A stretch of 64,000 nt of DNA, taken from contig NC_134517.1 in the NCBI RefSeq assembly GCF_027942865.1, forward strand, positions 11,138,275 to 11,202,274, given 5' to 3'. This DNA comes from Odontesthes bonariensis. Lineage: Eukaryota > Chordata > Actinopteri > Atheriniformes > Atherinopsidae. Below are positions 23,701 to 35,599 of the stretch, in pieces (positions within the stretch are counted from its first letter, which is position 1; every line of letters begins with the position of its first letter). The position numbers and the translations under genes are program-made. The notes under the pieces were generated by a model that searched no databases, was not told the origin of the DNA, and saw only the letters and a list, made by a program, of their open reading frames with translations.

Positions 23701-26700
23701 TGGAGAATATTCAAAGAGGATATTTAGAAGGCTGACAGCCTCAGTGACTGGTTAAAACACGAGCTGTGCGTAGTCTGATTTTGGACCAGGACAGGACAGA
23801 AGGGAGAATTAAGCATGATTACAAACTAAAAGTTTGTTCCAAGAAGATGCTTTCTAAAAGTCCAAAGGAAAGTTTGTTCCCAAAAACAACCACAATATAA
23901 TAAAAAAAAAAAAAAAAACGCTAAGCGTGCAGAAAATGTTGAGCAACGCAAGAAAACAAGCTAATTTAGCTCCAGACATCTAGATGTGTGCATCAGTTGT
24001 GTGTGGTCTGTTAGGTGCCATGCTTGCTTGTTTGGTTATTAGCTCTACAGCTTCAGTGAAGGGGAAAATTTTTGTGGTTGGAAGGCGCTGCGATTACACT
24101 TGCTCACTCAATTTGTTTACATCTTTCTTTTGATAAAAGCCAGGTCTGTGGTGAAAGTGTTCCCTGAGAGCAAGCTTCCCAGAAATAAAGAGATTTAGCC
24201 TGAGTTTTATGTCACGGCACCAACAGTTAGCAGAACTTAGCTAATACCACCCTCTAGCAGAGATGGAAGGAATGACTAAATTCATTGTGATAGTTACCTG
24301 TTCTTTAGATTTGGGGGTTGATGGTGCTAAATCATAGTCTTTCTTTGTCTCGAGAATCTTTTTCACAAGGCCACCTGCAGTGAGAGAAACAACAAAAGAT
24401 CTGTTTCCAACCGCAAAACTCAGCACTTCCACAAAAAAAATGAAAAGAATAAAAAGCTGAAAAATGATCCTACTGTTTAAATTAATGTAACAGAACAGAA
24501 AATGTAACCAAGTACCATGTTTCTCTTCAATGTCTAGTTCTTGAGCAGGTTCCTGCAATAGAGAAAAATAGGAGGTAAATATCCTAAGCTTGGGGTTTCT
24601 CGGGTTAAAATCAATCTTTAAGTCACCTACTCTCTCTACTTCAGACACATCTGGGGGTGGAGGCACCGCCTCCTCAACCAGAAATTGCTCATCTTCATCT
24701 TCCTCATCCTCCGACAGTTTCCTTCCATCCATGATGACAGGTGCTAGGGGTTTGGCACTTGGCAGCCTTAAAGACACGAGCTTGACTTTTTAATCTACAT
24801 AACTTCTACTTTCATGGAACACGTGACTGATTTGGTCAATAGTCATCAATCTGTACAACCTGTACCATATCATCAACTAGACTAGGAAGAAGAATGAATT
24901 CACACAAAGGAGGCGGCAGTAATTGCCTGATATGAGTAACAGTAGTGAAAGTGAGTGATGAAGTCACCTCTCGGCAGGGGTCACATCAGAGTAGCTCTCT
25001 TGTCTCTTGACTCTAGGAGGTGCCGGGCGAGCACTGCTTGGACGTGCTATTCGTTTACTGCTGCTGTAAAATACAAAAAAAAGCCATACATCCTAATCTA
25101 ACAGCTGCTTTCAGACCTAAATTTATTTCCTGACAAAGAAACATGTCACTCCCACAGTTTATTTCAAACAAACCAAGACTGTGATAATGTGCCTCTGAGA
25201 TTTTCCAAATATTCACTCTGTGACAGCCACACTGAGCGATTCACACTTCGGGAAGATAAAGTTGCTCTGGACAACGTTCAGAATATCAATAACAGATGCT
25301 GCCTGACCAGCCAATCGGAACCAATTAGTCAGCTGAGGAACAGGACTTTCCTATGTTTCCAAATCGGAAAAATCTACTGGAGCTGATCCGAGAACCGACG
25401 ACACTTTGGAATAAGTAAATGACATCAACTTCTCTCTGATATGTTTCAACAGAAACATTCTGAGCTTCATAAATATTCTTTCTAGTATAATATTGCATGT
25501 TACTGCAAAGTGATAAAAGTCTTGGTCCCACTGTGTAGAACTTGGTGTATGTGCATGGGACAGATAAAGAAACAGTACGGACCTGGAAGCCATGTCAGAT
25601 GGCACTGAGGATCCTCCAGTGTCTCCGTTTTCCTGAGGTCTCTGAGCTGCCTGAGCATCCCCTTCTGTGAACGGAGAGCAATGATGAGTCAGTGTACAGC
25701 TTCAGATGACTGAAGAAGGACTGCAAACACCATTAGCAAAGTGGAGACTTCATGAAACAAATATCAAGATTACACAAATATGTACCACGCTCCACCTGTC
25801 TTTCATAAATGGAACCACCGTGACCAAGCAAGGTGCAGTCATAAACATTTTAAAAGTCTCTACGATCCTTCCTGTGCTTTAAAATGACCAACTTAAAATC
25901 TCCTGAAAACTTGCTTGACTCCTGGACTTTGTAGACCTGCAGCGGTTTAACTTGTAGGTTTGGTGGAGCCCGGTGCTGCCCCCCTCGGGGAGGCCTGATT
26001 ATAGGTGAGTGTTATTAAATAGTACCATATGGCAGTTTGTGAGTAGCCTGTAAAAAATATTTAGATATTAAGGTTAAATTAAATTAAAACATACTTTATT
26101 AATCCCAAAGAGAAATGGTACAATTATAATAATTAACAATAATTGTAATTATGTATCAGATATGTGGTAAATGTCACAGTTCCAAACCTGTGAATAACAG
26201 GATGCAGGTTTCCTCAAACATATCCCCACATTTTGTTATGGCTGATCGGTGTAAGTACACCAGAAGAATCTATGACACCTTTGCTCTCTTCTAAATTTGA
26301 AGTAATAAGGACTCCCTCTAAAGTCTATAAATATCCGTCATCCTTTTGGGCCTAACTCTGAACTTATCAAGAATTCCTATAAACAACCAAGTGTTTTCTT
26401 TACTACTTGAATGTGTCCTATTTACCAGCACACCCAGTTCAGTTTGGGTTCAGTCAGGAATGTTAGGAGCCCATAGAGACGCCGTCTATAAAGATGGGCT
26501 TCACAAATCATCTTGAATGGCCATTTCTTGCTTCAACAAACAATATATTTACATGTAATAAATCATTCAGTCACTCGGTGAGTTACTGCACTAACTATCC
26601 TAAACCTTGTTAAGCTGGAATCTAAAGGAACAATGTGACATTTTGGGAGAACATTTCTCTGGCAGCTTGTCTTGACTCAGATTGGAAGACCGATTCATTT

Positions 26701-29700
26701 GCTGTAGCTAACATAGCAGTTAGCATCCACTTCATCGGTGTGGAAGTACATAACCGTAGCCTGTCACAAGTCTGCTCAAAAGGCTGCAGATTAACTAAAC
26801 CGAGTCTCCTGTCATGCTGACCCCATATCCACCAAAAAATATCTCACTGGAATTATAAAAACCTTTTCATATCCTCTCAGCAAGTACCTGCATAAAACAG
26901 TGAGAACACTCACCTCCTTCGCTGTCAGACTCATCTGTTAAGAGCAGAAAAGAACACTTTGTTAATCTACCTTCTCCTCCAAGCACACAAGTCATCGCAG
27001 AGTAATGTAACACATGAATTAACAGACTGAGTATCTTTACAATATTAATAAGAAATGTGTTAGTAGAATCATTTATCTTAATTTCAGTTCCATGAAGCAT
27101 TATTAAGTCTGATTCACTACAATGATGTACACCATTAAAAGGAAGCAGCTGATCATTTTAAGTACAAATAGGAAGCCATCAACTAAAAAGTGATCAAAGT
27201 GCAGTCAAGAGCATCATCGAAATGGTAAATTAACTGCATTTATAAAGCAATTTTCACTTTTATACAGCAAGCCACATTCACCACTTCACACGCACTCATT
27301 ACAGCACTTCTCAGTGAGTGTTTGTTACAGACAACACAGTGCTTTTTCTCTCTCTCTCACACACACACACATACACACACACTCAGACACTGATGAACAC
27401 ATGAGAGGCAACGTGGGCTTCAGGGACTTTCCCAAGAACACCTCGAAATGTGGTCGGAGACAGCTGGGGATCAAAACACAGTCCGCTCCTCGCTCTGAAC
27501 TACAGACGCCTCACCTGTGCCATCAAAATGAATAAAACATGCTGCTGAACATAGAATAAGGTGCTGCGGGGTGCTACCTTGACTTCCGACTTTGGGTCTC
27601 CTCCTCTGCCCCTTGGCAGACGAAGGCCGAGGTATTCTGGCTGGAGTGTCATTCTGCAAAAGAATGGAAATATATCAATGACTTTAGTCACTGCTGCCCT
27701 GCTCTGTGCATCTCTCAAATCATGATCATCCATCGCTCTCATGTGAGAAAAGTTTCCAAGATCCTTAAGTTGAAGAAGGGAAAGCAGTTGAGGTTTAATA
27801 CACAGGATTACATCCAACAACACTTTACCACACTCAATTTAGATCTGAGAACTAAATACACGAATTAACACAAATAAATATGCACTAAAAGTTGATAGTC
27901 TAGCAACACACAAGCAAAGGCTGCTTCGATTTGGAAAGAAACTGCTGTGATGGGAATAAATACAGACAAGTGCATGATGATCAGGAAGGATGTGGGATGA
28001 ATTAAAACATATTTTCTAAAAGTTAACTTCACGACTGAAAATAGAGTGTGAGTGAAAATCCCAAGCCTCACAACACACACCCACATTTCAACTTTCAAAT
28101 AAGTATAATCGTGTTACAGCTGACCAGTTTGAACGCACTGCCTGGCCTGCAGCACCAGTCAAACGTCCGGATACACAGACCTCTTCATTTTAAAAGAGTG
28201 TTTCTGCCTGACACTATGATTTCTATAGAGCAGTGAGCACATTGGCTCGGCTTCTTCATCAAAAGATGAACAGCCACACACAGGTAAGTCCTTCCCTGAT
28301 CATCCTGAAGCTCAGAAGACATTAAAAAAAAAAGCAAGAGTAAAACACAGATGCTTATTGGACAGGAAGGGTTCTACTGCACCATCTCTACTTTTATAGC
28401 AGACACTGTTCTTACCTGGTTCTCAACTACCTCTGTGGGCTGTACAGACACAGAGCACAAAATGATCCCAAACACTAAACCATCACATTACAACAGCAAC
28501 AAGTGCAACCAAGTGTTGCCCAAAGAAGCCCAAAAGCAAAGCCACATCAGAACGACATTCAAACGCTAAACTGCCCTCAGTGTGGAGGCCTATCTTCTAC
28601 TGATCATTTCCCAAAGCTTTATTACCTCTTCAACTGGTTTTTGTTCCTAGGAAGAATAAGAGTCCCAGCATTAGATATAATTAAAGAGATTACTACAACC
28701 TGCATAAATTGTTGAATTTTTCAAGTAGGGAAACAACAAAAGAAGTGAAGTCATTTATTGATTGAATCGTACAGAAAAGTGGAAATCACCTGATTACCAC
28801 TTACCACTGGCACAGTTTTGGCTGTTTTGCTGCTGAGCTCCTCAGGACTGGGTTTCTGTGGTGCTTCCTCTGACTCTCTGACCTGCGCACAGAAAGACCA
28901 ACGCCTGTAAATGATGCTGTTCACTGCCAACAGGCCTGATAGGAGGGAATGCAATGCAATGCAATGCAATGTAATGCAATGTAAGCTTGAATGGCATACC
29001 TTGTTATTGCCACTCTCTCCACTTTTGCTCCTCTCGTCCCCGTCTTTGTGTCGCTCTCTGTCCTTCTCTCTGTCTTTGTCTTTATCTCCGTCTCTCCGTT
29101 TCTCCCTGTCTCTTTCCCGATCTCTGTGGGATTCTCTCCCTCTGGCCTTCTCTCTGTCTTTATCTTTGTCCCTTTCTCTGTCCCGATCCTTCTCTCTGTC
29201 TTTATCTTTGTACCTTTCTCTGTCCCGATCCTTCTCTCTGTCTTTATCTTTGTCCCTTTCTCTGTCCCGATCCTTCTCTCGGTCTTTATCTTTGTCCCTT
29301 TCTCTGTCCCGATCCCTCTCTCGGTCTTTCTCCTTGTCCCGGTCCCGGACTCGCGCTTTGTCTCGATCCCTGTCTCGACTCTTGTCTTTGGCGTGCTGCT
29401 CCTGCTCGCCGCGGTGGTGCTTGTCGGAGCGCTCCCGCTCCCGCTGCTGCTCTTTCTCTCCATCTCTGCGTCGGCTGTCCGGCTCTTTGGGCTGATCTGG
29501 ATCCTTCTGATCCCGACTACCGCTGCGCTCCGTTATCTTTTTTTTCTCCTTGAATTGTTCATACAGACAAAAACCGGTAACGACCAAAGTTCAACAGACA
29601 ACATTGTACAACGGATGAAAATGAAAAAGTTTTTAGAGTGCCGGTGACTTACATCTCTATCTTGATGACGTTCACGTCCCTCCCTATTCTCCTTACCCTG

Positions 29701-32700
29701 GGACTTGGAGGTGCTGGCCTTTGTTTTCAAGTCCACCTTGTCTCCTGCCAACACTCGCTTCACTGCTTCATCACTGGACATCTACAGATCAAATAAAGGG
29801 AAATCATTCGAGTTTTTGCAGCAAAAGTCAGTAAGATATTGTGCGAGTATTTCAAAAGCATCAAATGATCAAAAAATAAAATAAAATCACATTTAAAAGC
29901 TTCTTTTTGCTGAAGTTTCACTCAGCAAGACAACAACTCTTACAGCTAAGGGTCAAAAAGGTTTCAGTACTGTAACACGAAGTAACACGGACAATAGTGC
30001 CATTATTGCACATGCTCTTCAAAGATGGTAAAAAGACTGGAACAATAAATTCTTATTCTTAGTGTGTGACATGAATCTGACCAGCTGCCCCTCCAGGCTC
30101 ATGTTACCTGTCATAAGCCCTGTCATATTTCTTCAATAGGTGTTATACAAAGTGAACCTTAACCAGATCACTTCATAACAGCAAATTCTCACTGCATAAG
30201 CTCTAAAAAAACAAAAACATTTAAAATCACCAAAAATTGCATCCATACACTTTAAAAAACACAGGTCCCTGAGGCATCAGCTCATCTGTTTACAATCCTT
30301 TCCAGGATTTAATGCTCTCCCTGCAACAGCTGAAGCATTTTCTCAAGCGCATCGTGTCTAAATGTGAAAAACAGATGCTAAATTTAGTTTTTGTGTAGTG
30401 CCATAACTATATTAGGGTCTTCAGTATAGAAGAAACAAAAGTAAACAATAAATATATTTTTTACTTTAAATCAGTTTTTTTAAAGTTAGCTTGTTAGTGT
30501 GTGCATGTGTGTAATCTTCCAGTAACACAGACCTTGTTGAGACAGCACTTGGCGATGACCTGCAGCAGCTCATTGGTTTTCTCCGGCTCGTGGCCGGCAA
30601 CAATCCGTGCGGGCTTTGCAGCCAGGGGCTCACCACTCACCAACATCACCGCATCTATCGCTTTCTGAAGGAAGGCTATTTTAGAGTCCTTGTCCTGGTA
30701 AGAAAACAAAAAGGGATTGAATGAGAGAAATGAACAAAAAAAAGAAGAAGTTTTTAAGAATATAAGCAGGGGAATACCAGTGGAAGTTTTTTTCATCCAG
30801 CAGAGAGGCAAAGAGAGACAGGGACTCACCACCCTGTCAAAGACTGTTAATAATAATAATAATAATTCAACTATCTAAGAACAGCCGTACTCAATACAAT
30901 AAAAGATTCAGAGAATCCAGGGAATGCATGTGCACTGCATGTGCATGCAGATGAAGAAGGGAAGATACTGTGGAGTCGGAATCACAGCATGGATTCAGGA
31001 ACACTTCATAAAGACGATGTGTAGACATCTGTATCAGCAAAAATTAGCTGAAACTCCATCACAGCTATCTTCCTTTGACTGAAACGGATTGAAAACTGTC
31101 CTGTAATCTGACCCATCCAAATCTGAAACGCGTATCTTCAAATAACGAAAGGTGCAAAACAGGAGAAGGACCGTTGGGCTCGTCATACACAACATCTCTG
31201 ATGATATGAGACTATTTTAGTGCACCTGGTATAGGTAAACTGCACATCTGGGAAGGCACCGTTAATACTGAATGACATGTACAGGAACTGGAGGAAACAG
31301 TTTTTTTTACAGTGCCTTGAAAAAGAATTCACCCCCCATTGTATTTTTCCTATTGGGTTGCATTACAACTTGTAATTGAAATTAAGTGTTTTGGGACTTT
31401 ACATAACAAACCTACACTAGTAAGTTCAAACAGGTGAAATTCAAGTAAAATGATAGTGTAAAAATTCTAACAACTAAACGACTAAAAAAGTAGTGCGTAC
31501 ATATGTGTGTTCAGCTCCTTTCACCACAAAGGCTGCAGCACAATAAAATCTGAAAAAAGGTCAGGGACAAAGCTCTTTAGCACAACTGAGGGATGGCTTT
31601 TAAATATATCACAACATCCCTCAGAGGATGAATTAAAAACAAACAAACACCGTAATAAACCTCAGTGGAGCATCCTGATGAGAGGTCCAAACCTCTGAAA
31701 CTAACCCCCACGACGTAGAGGAGGAGTGACCCCATTCAAAGCCAGTGCTATATAACAATGCTCCTGATCTATGAGGATAAAACAACCCTTTGGAGTCTTC
31801 GTTATAATTCCTAAAAAATGTTGTTGTTTTTTTTTTTCTTTGATCCTCAGGCATGTTTTTACTGCTTTTAATATCTCCTGCCAATAAAGGAAAGACCAAC
31901 AAAACTCATGAACCAAGGAAGAGGGCATTATCAGAAATAGAGTAACAAATAGGCTAAAGTTAACACTGAAGGAGCTACAAAGCTCCACAGCAGAGATTAG
32001 AGTGTCTGTCCAGAGGAACACTTTAAGCTGTTCATTAAAAAACTGGCTTCATGATGGAATGTCCAGGAAAAAGCCACAACTTAAAGAGTTGCATTAAGAA
32101 AACCTGTTTGTAGCTCGCTATCAGGGAGACTCCTGAAACATGTGGAAAAAGACCAGAGAGATGAACACTGAACTTATTTGGTCATAAAGTAAATAGTTTC
32201 CAGTTGTGCAAACGCAACACCATGAGGTCACAGGGGAGTGTGAAATCACCTCTGAACTCCCAAATCGATTTTAGTGGGTGTCTTTGGTAAATTGTGATAA
32301 AAATGTATGATGGCCCTTAGTGTTTGCTCTAAAAATATATCAATTAAACAATATACATTCCAAAGTGCAGAAAAAACCATTAAATAGTCTTTTCATCCAT
32401 CTATCTTTTTCCTGCCTCTTATCCTGGACTGGTTCCCAGGGGCAACAGTTTGAGCAGAGGTCCCCAGACCTCCCTCTCCCCAGCCACCTGCCAAAGCTCT
32501 TCCAAAGGGGACTCGGAGGTGTTTCCAAGCCAACTGAGAGAAGTAATCCTTCCAGCAGGTCCTGCATCTACCCTGAGGACTCCTCCTAGTGCGACATGCC
32601 CAAAACACCGCCCTGCTGGGAGATGTCAGTGGAGCATCCTGACTGGAGGTCCAAACCCCCTAAACTAACTCCCACGACGCAGAGGAGGAGTGACTCTATT

Positions 32701-35385
32701 CAAAGCCAACACATTTTAAAAAGTTTAAATACAATTCTATTTATTCTGTCCAGTAACTGAATAAATGTGAGGCTCTTAAACAAGTTGGCAGCACATCTTA
32801 AGACATCCTTCTATTATCAGGTCATGAATAATATGTATGAAAAATATGTTAAAGAAATGTTAATATTGTCACTTGATTTTGGAATTATTAAGTCATCTTG
32901 TAGTAAAAAAGAACTACAACAGTGCACAAAAAGGATTGAATTATAAATACAACAATGACAAATTAACATTAAATTGCATCACTGTGCTCTCTGTGGTAAT
33001 TGGTCAAAACATTTATTGAAGGGAAAGTTGAGAAGACTCGGTGTAGCAGCGTCCCATCCAGTTTTAATCTGGGATCAACTTGCAAAGGGCAGACGTGAGT
33101 TCTGACACCTCCACGAATGCTCTCAGTCAGTATTCTCACTCAGAGCGTGTCATCCAGGCAACGTGTTCGGTTACCCAACACACACGCACGCACGCACGCA
33201 CAGACTGTCCAGTGTAACACATGGGTAATCTCAAACATATAAGGTTGCTTCTTAACACAAAAAAAGCACATAAATGAGTCCAATGAACATGGGGGAACAC
33301 TATTAAGAAAGGAAAAAATTGTATCAATTCTGTGTAGCACAAGGCTGGAAGTAACAGAAGATTATAGATAACTTACCTTTACGCTATCCGATTTCATTTC
33401 ATTTTCTTCATATAGACCTTTCATAAAACCAGTGGTCCTGATTACCTAAAAGTGGTGAGAAAAAAAAGTAATTGTCTCATACTTCTACAACTTAGAAATG
33501 CTTAAATAAACCCCACCTGTATCACAGCTTCATGTATAACAAAGACTCTACATCAAAAGCCAAAGTCTGCATTGTATTTATAAAATATGAAGTAGTTACT
33601 GCAGGTTAACAATGCCATACAAATGTTTTACTAAGTGTCAGCTTAGACTTGAAGCTGTACTACGTCTGCTAATAAGCTGAACATTTGCCTTAAACACCTC
33701 AATTCCTGGAGTCTGATTCTGACACACTGAAAATCAGAGTCACATGCTTTCCTCTGTCAAATATACATGAACTTGCCGTGAAATATAAGACAACGTAACA
33801 GGTAGTGTGAGAATGAGCTCTTACCTCTGTTTAAAAAAAAAAAAAAAAGGAAAAAGATTTAAACTACTTGGCAACTTGTGCCAAAAGAGTCTGTTGCGTA
33901 TATTTACAAAGAGCTGTAATTGAGGAGAACAGAAAATGATGCTGATGAGATTTAATGATGGACATCAGATGTAACTTTGATCTGACATTTACAAAAATGA
34001 TCTTAATGGATCCACTGATTCCTATGTCATTTGATCTTTCCCGCAACACTTTAGCTCTACTAGTTCTACCAGTGTTTAGTTTTATTTTTTATTTTTTGGA
34101 GCAGAAAAAAGATTATTAAAAAGGCTGACTCGTTGCTCTGGAGCTCCTGGAAATGATTATGCATCAGAGAATGCTGCACAAGTTGCTTAACATAGTGGGC
34201 AACATTGCATACCCTCAGCATATCAAATTAATCAAACAACAGTGTTCAGTCAGAGGCTTCTTCAGTTCCACTGCAACAAAGAATGCTACAGGAAGTCATT
34301 CTTGCCCACAAAACATGTTTTTTTACAATGATTAATGATGGGTTACTGATTCTTTATGCTGCAAAATTAATCAATACAGTATTTAACAATAATAAGAATA
34401 ATTTTCCTCTATTGGATTAATAATGCATTATTCAATTGATTTAAATTCAGATTTGTGGTTTAATGTGTATGCTATAAACTACTAGCTGACCCTGGTCTAT
34501 ACTGTAGCTTCTTGTTCAAGAGTAATAGCTGCCGTGGAGTCGATCTAAGTTGACAAAAAATAAATAAAAAAAAACAGGCATTTTAATGTGTAAGTTGATA
34601 TGCAGACTTCGGGTTTTAGGTTGTTGTACAAGTGCAGCTAAACTTGGTTTGTACGCAGCTTTGACCAATCACAACACAAGGACAGTAACGCTGTTTAACA
34701 ACACTTCATTCTGATAATTCTTGATTATCAAACAGGCCGGCATTAAAAGCGGCTCAGCATCAGTGCTGTCAACGTGACGGGGAATAAAGGCAATGACAAA
34801 GTAAGCCACACGAAGTGTCAAAATCTTCTCACTCCAATAAGCCAGTAGAGGACTAAGTTGGTTTGTTGATCCCTGTGTGGGCTCAGGTCGTGCCTAGCAA
34901 CTGGACGATGCTTTTGGTATGGCTAGCCAAGTAGCTAGCCACTGACTTCATTGGCAAGCACACATTTGCGCGTCTTCCTAATAAACGCCAGCAACTCTTT
35001 GATTGGAGACGACACTGCTGTAACTGCTTAACGAACAGCCGACAGCTAAAACTGCAAAAGCAGCGATGTTGCATAATAATTTGCTTCATTAGCTTCTCAG
35101 TATTCCATGCTACTGTTGATATATTAGCTTTCATACTGTATCATGCGTTTTTAATATAATACAGCTCCAGATAGAACACGGAAAAAAAGAGTATTTTAGT
35201 TCAACATAAACAAGCATAGCTTCCTGATATTCTGTAACACAAACGAGGCATTTCGGGCTTACCTCACTGAAGATATCATGAAGGTATCGAAACGGCGGCT
35301 TGCTTAGCAGTTTCTCCGTCAGCGGCGGTTTCTTTATCACTTTGCCCAACATGTCCTGGGTCTTTTTCACCACTGCCGCATTCAT
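14747..35385 (-). CDS. traf3ip1: TRAF3-interacting protein 1 / IFT54, complete (15 coding exons)
   Basis: Exons in transcript order: 35263-35385, 33377-33445, 30533-30694, 29653-29781, 29000-29548, 28805-28882, 27578-27653, 26914-26934, 25583-25664, 24968-25063, 24631-24766, 24516-24552, 24298-24374, 17531-17748, 14747-14912. All have GT-AG borders and one open frame of 672 codons, close to the human length. IFT54 is an IFT-B subunit that binds microtubules and tubulin at the cilium and also TRAF3. Residues 1-118 ([20 protein letters not shown] at the start, [19 protein letters not shown]) form the calponin-homology-like domain. Residues 162-344 are a charged R/D/K/E linker. [10 protein letters not shown] lies in exon 10 and an acidic patch in exon 11. 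Exons 14-15 form the C-terminal coiled coil ([31 protein letters not shown]). The exon 11 acceptor has a weak pyrimidine tract and is the least certain border. Confidence 0.94.
14913..15234. other. traf3ip1 intron 14, 3' part
   Basis: Intronic sequence before the last exon. No separate feature is seen until the hAT derivative at 15235. Confidence 0.5.
15235..16043 (+). mobile_element. hAT derivative with transposase C-terminal relic, in traf3ip1 intron 14
   Basis: The ends tagggttgcaaaattcccgg and ctttgcaaccctag are inverted repeats, and a perfect 8-bp duplication gtcaagat flanks both sides (15227-15234 and 16044-16051). Near 15465-15715 the plus strand encodes [20 protein letters not shown], then an acidic tail, the C-terminal dimerisation end of a hAT transposase with its original stop codon. 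The rest of the transposase is missing. It is inserted opposite to the sense of traf3ip1. Confidence 0.9.
16060..16560. other. Unassigned degenerate coding-like stretch in intron 14
   Basis: On the plus strand 16072-16197 encodes a short run beginning [20 protein letters not shown]. This faintly recalls the N-terminal part of multi-copy fish P2X7-like intracellular-domain proteins. It ends at a stop codon and has no clear partner exon. I treat it as a possible pseudogene scrap with unknown origin. Confidence 0.25.
19099..19121. repeat. CA microsatellite in traf3ip1 intron 13
   Basis: An (ac)n run of about 11 units inside the 6.5-kb intron between exons 14 and 13. A second (ac)n run lies at 22440-22459 in the same intron. 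Apart from the Tc1 relic at 20340-20740 nothing else is recognised in this intron. Confidence 0.8.
20340..20740 (-). mobile_element. Tc1/mariner relic, antisense, in traf3ip1 intron 13
   Basis: This is the 5' part of a Tc1-like element read on the minus strand. It contains the start MPRRK.. region (cat of the start codon in tccttggcattgtgttaaca), the helix-turn-helix portion and part of the 5' non-coding end. It matches 2795-2965 and, in inverse orientation, 42880-43200. The transposase is truncated and not functional. Confidence 0.78.
26080..26135 (-). repeat. LINE-type tail fragment
   Basis: actttattaatcccaaagag within AT-rich sequence in the intron between exons 9 and 8 of traf3ip1. It is the best-preserved of the four copies of this tail in the window. 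Confidence 0.5.
26914..26934 (-). CDS. traf3ip1: traf3ip1 exon 8, a 21-nt microexon
   Basis: A ttaacag acceptor and a gtgag donor bound just 21 nt, entered and left in phase 1, adding seven codons spelling DESDSEG across its junctions. The flanking exons (7 and 9) are also in phase 1, so the exon can be skipped without a frameshift. The serine/acidic content suggests a casein-kinase-type site, an inference only. Confidence 0.8.
28931..28981. repeat. atgca pentanucleotide microsatellite
   Basis: About nine units of (atgca)n with a few variants (taatgca) sit inside traf3ip1 intron 5, only about 20 bp from the donor of the repeat-bearing exon 5. Confidence 0.85.
29000..29548 (-). CDS. traf3ip1: traf3ip1 exon 5 with 42-bp in-frame tandem repeat
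   Basis: This 183-codon exon encodes a highly charged linker (residues 162-344). Between about 29155 and 29335 a 42-bp unit coding for [14 protein letters not shown] is repeated a little over four times, with single changes such as D to Y in one unit. IFT54 proteins have a disordered, charged segment between the CH-like domain and the coiled coil, so content is as expected while copy number is likely to vary. Because the unit has no stop codon in several frames, long spurious open frames occur on both strands. Confidence 0.92.
30900..31290 (+). mobile_element. Tc1/mariner relic (family B) in traf3ip1 intron 2
   Basis: Fragments agattcagagaatcc, ggattcaggaacacttc, tctgggaaggcaccgttaat recall the middle of a Tc1-like transposase gene of the family seen also at 59555-60480. 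Many indels; no open frame remains. Confidence 0.6.
31304..32200 (+). mobile_element. Tc1/mariner relic (family C) with an insertion
   Basis: The left end cagtgccttgaaaaagaatt is the usual terminal repeat of a fish Tc1 family. From about 31860 the transposase region continues (attatcagaaatagagtaac, cagcagagattagagtgtct). The homologous part recurs at 52640-53040. A foreign segment near 31655-31745 matches 32627-32710. No intact frame is present. Confidence 0.65.
32390..32712. repeat. Interspersed teleost repeat fragment
   Basis: The stretch from catctatctttttcctgcct to gaggaggagtgactctattc resembles a widely dispersed fish non-LTR repeat segment. Its last part, from gtggagcatcctgactggag on, is about 90% identical to 31657-31745, so it exists twice within 1 kb of traf3ip1 intron 2. 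Confidence 0.6.
33180..33201. repeat. Short cacg/cgca microsatellite
   Basis: cacacacgcacgcacgcacg, a simple repeat in traf3ip1 intron 2 about 175 bp from exon 2. Confidence 0.75.
34160..34330 (+). mobile_element. LINE fragment downstream of RT region
   Basis: The run from ctgcacaagttgcttaacat through tcagtcagaggcttcttcag to cattcttgcccacaa matches in order the segment at 51605-51745. It is the short conserved region that follows reverse transcriptase in a fish non-LTR family. Located in traf3ip1 intron 1. Confidence 0.6.
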
Positions 35386-35477
35386 GGCAGCAGCAGAAAG
35401 CAAAGCTAACGACTTTAGCAGCTGAAAGGGAAGCAAAAACTGATCCGGAGAGAAATACTTAGCGGCTCTATTGCTTG

Positions 35478-35580
35478 GTTGCTATGTCAATACTCAGCAA
35501 TCCCACAGTGCATCACCCGATGAAGAATGCGCCTGCGCGGAGGGCTTACGGTTGCTAAGCATTTTTGTATCCATAGCAAC
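35478..35580 (-). promoter_or_regulatory. Candidate RFX X-box cluster of traf3ip1 promoter
   Basis: At 35567-35580 gtatccatagcaac matches 11 of 14 positions of the palindromic RFX X-box GTTGCCATGGCAAC. Two further GTTGCTA half-sites lie at 35479 and 35551 (gttgctaagcat). They are 95-195 bp upstream of the start codon of a ciliary gene. RFX factors drive intraflagellar-transport genes in vertebrates. No TATA box is seen. Strong placement but untested. Confidence 0.5.
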
Positions 35581-35599
35581 AGCGACCAACGACCAACAA

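Noticed and set aside
28931-28981. atgca repeat as telomere-like or satellite array
   Set aside because: Only about nine units; an ordinary intronic microsatellite.
28911-29647. Long plus-strand open frames (188-218 codons) opposite traf3ip1 exon 5
   Set aside because: They are low-complexity S/L/F/R shadows of the 42-bp repeat, which lacks stop codons in several frames. The minus-strand frame joins IFT54 exons on both sides.
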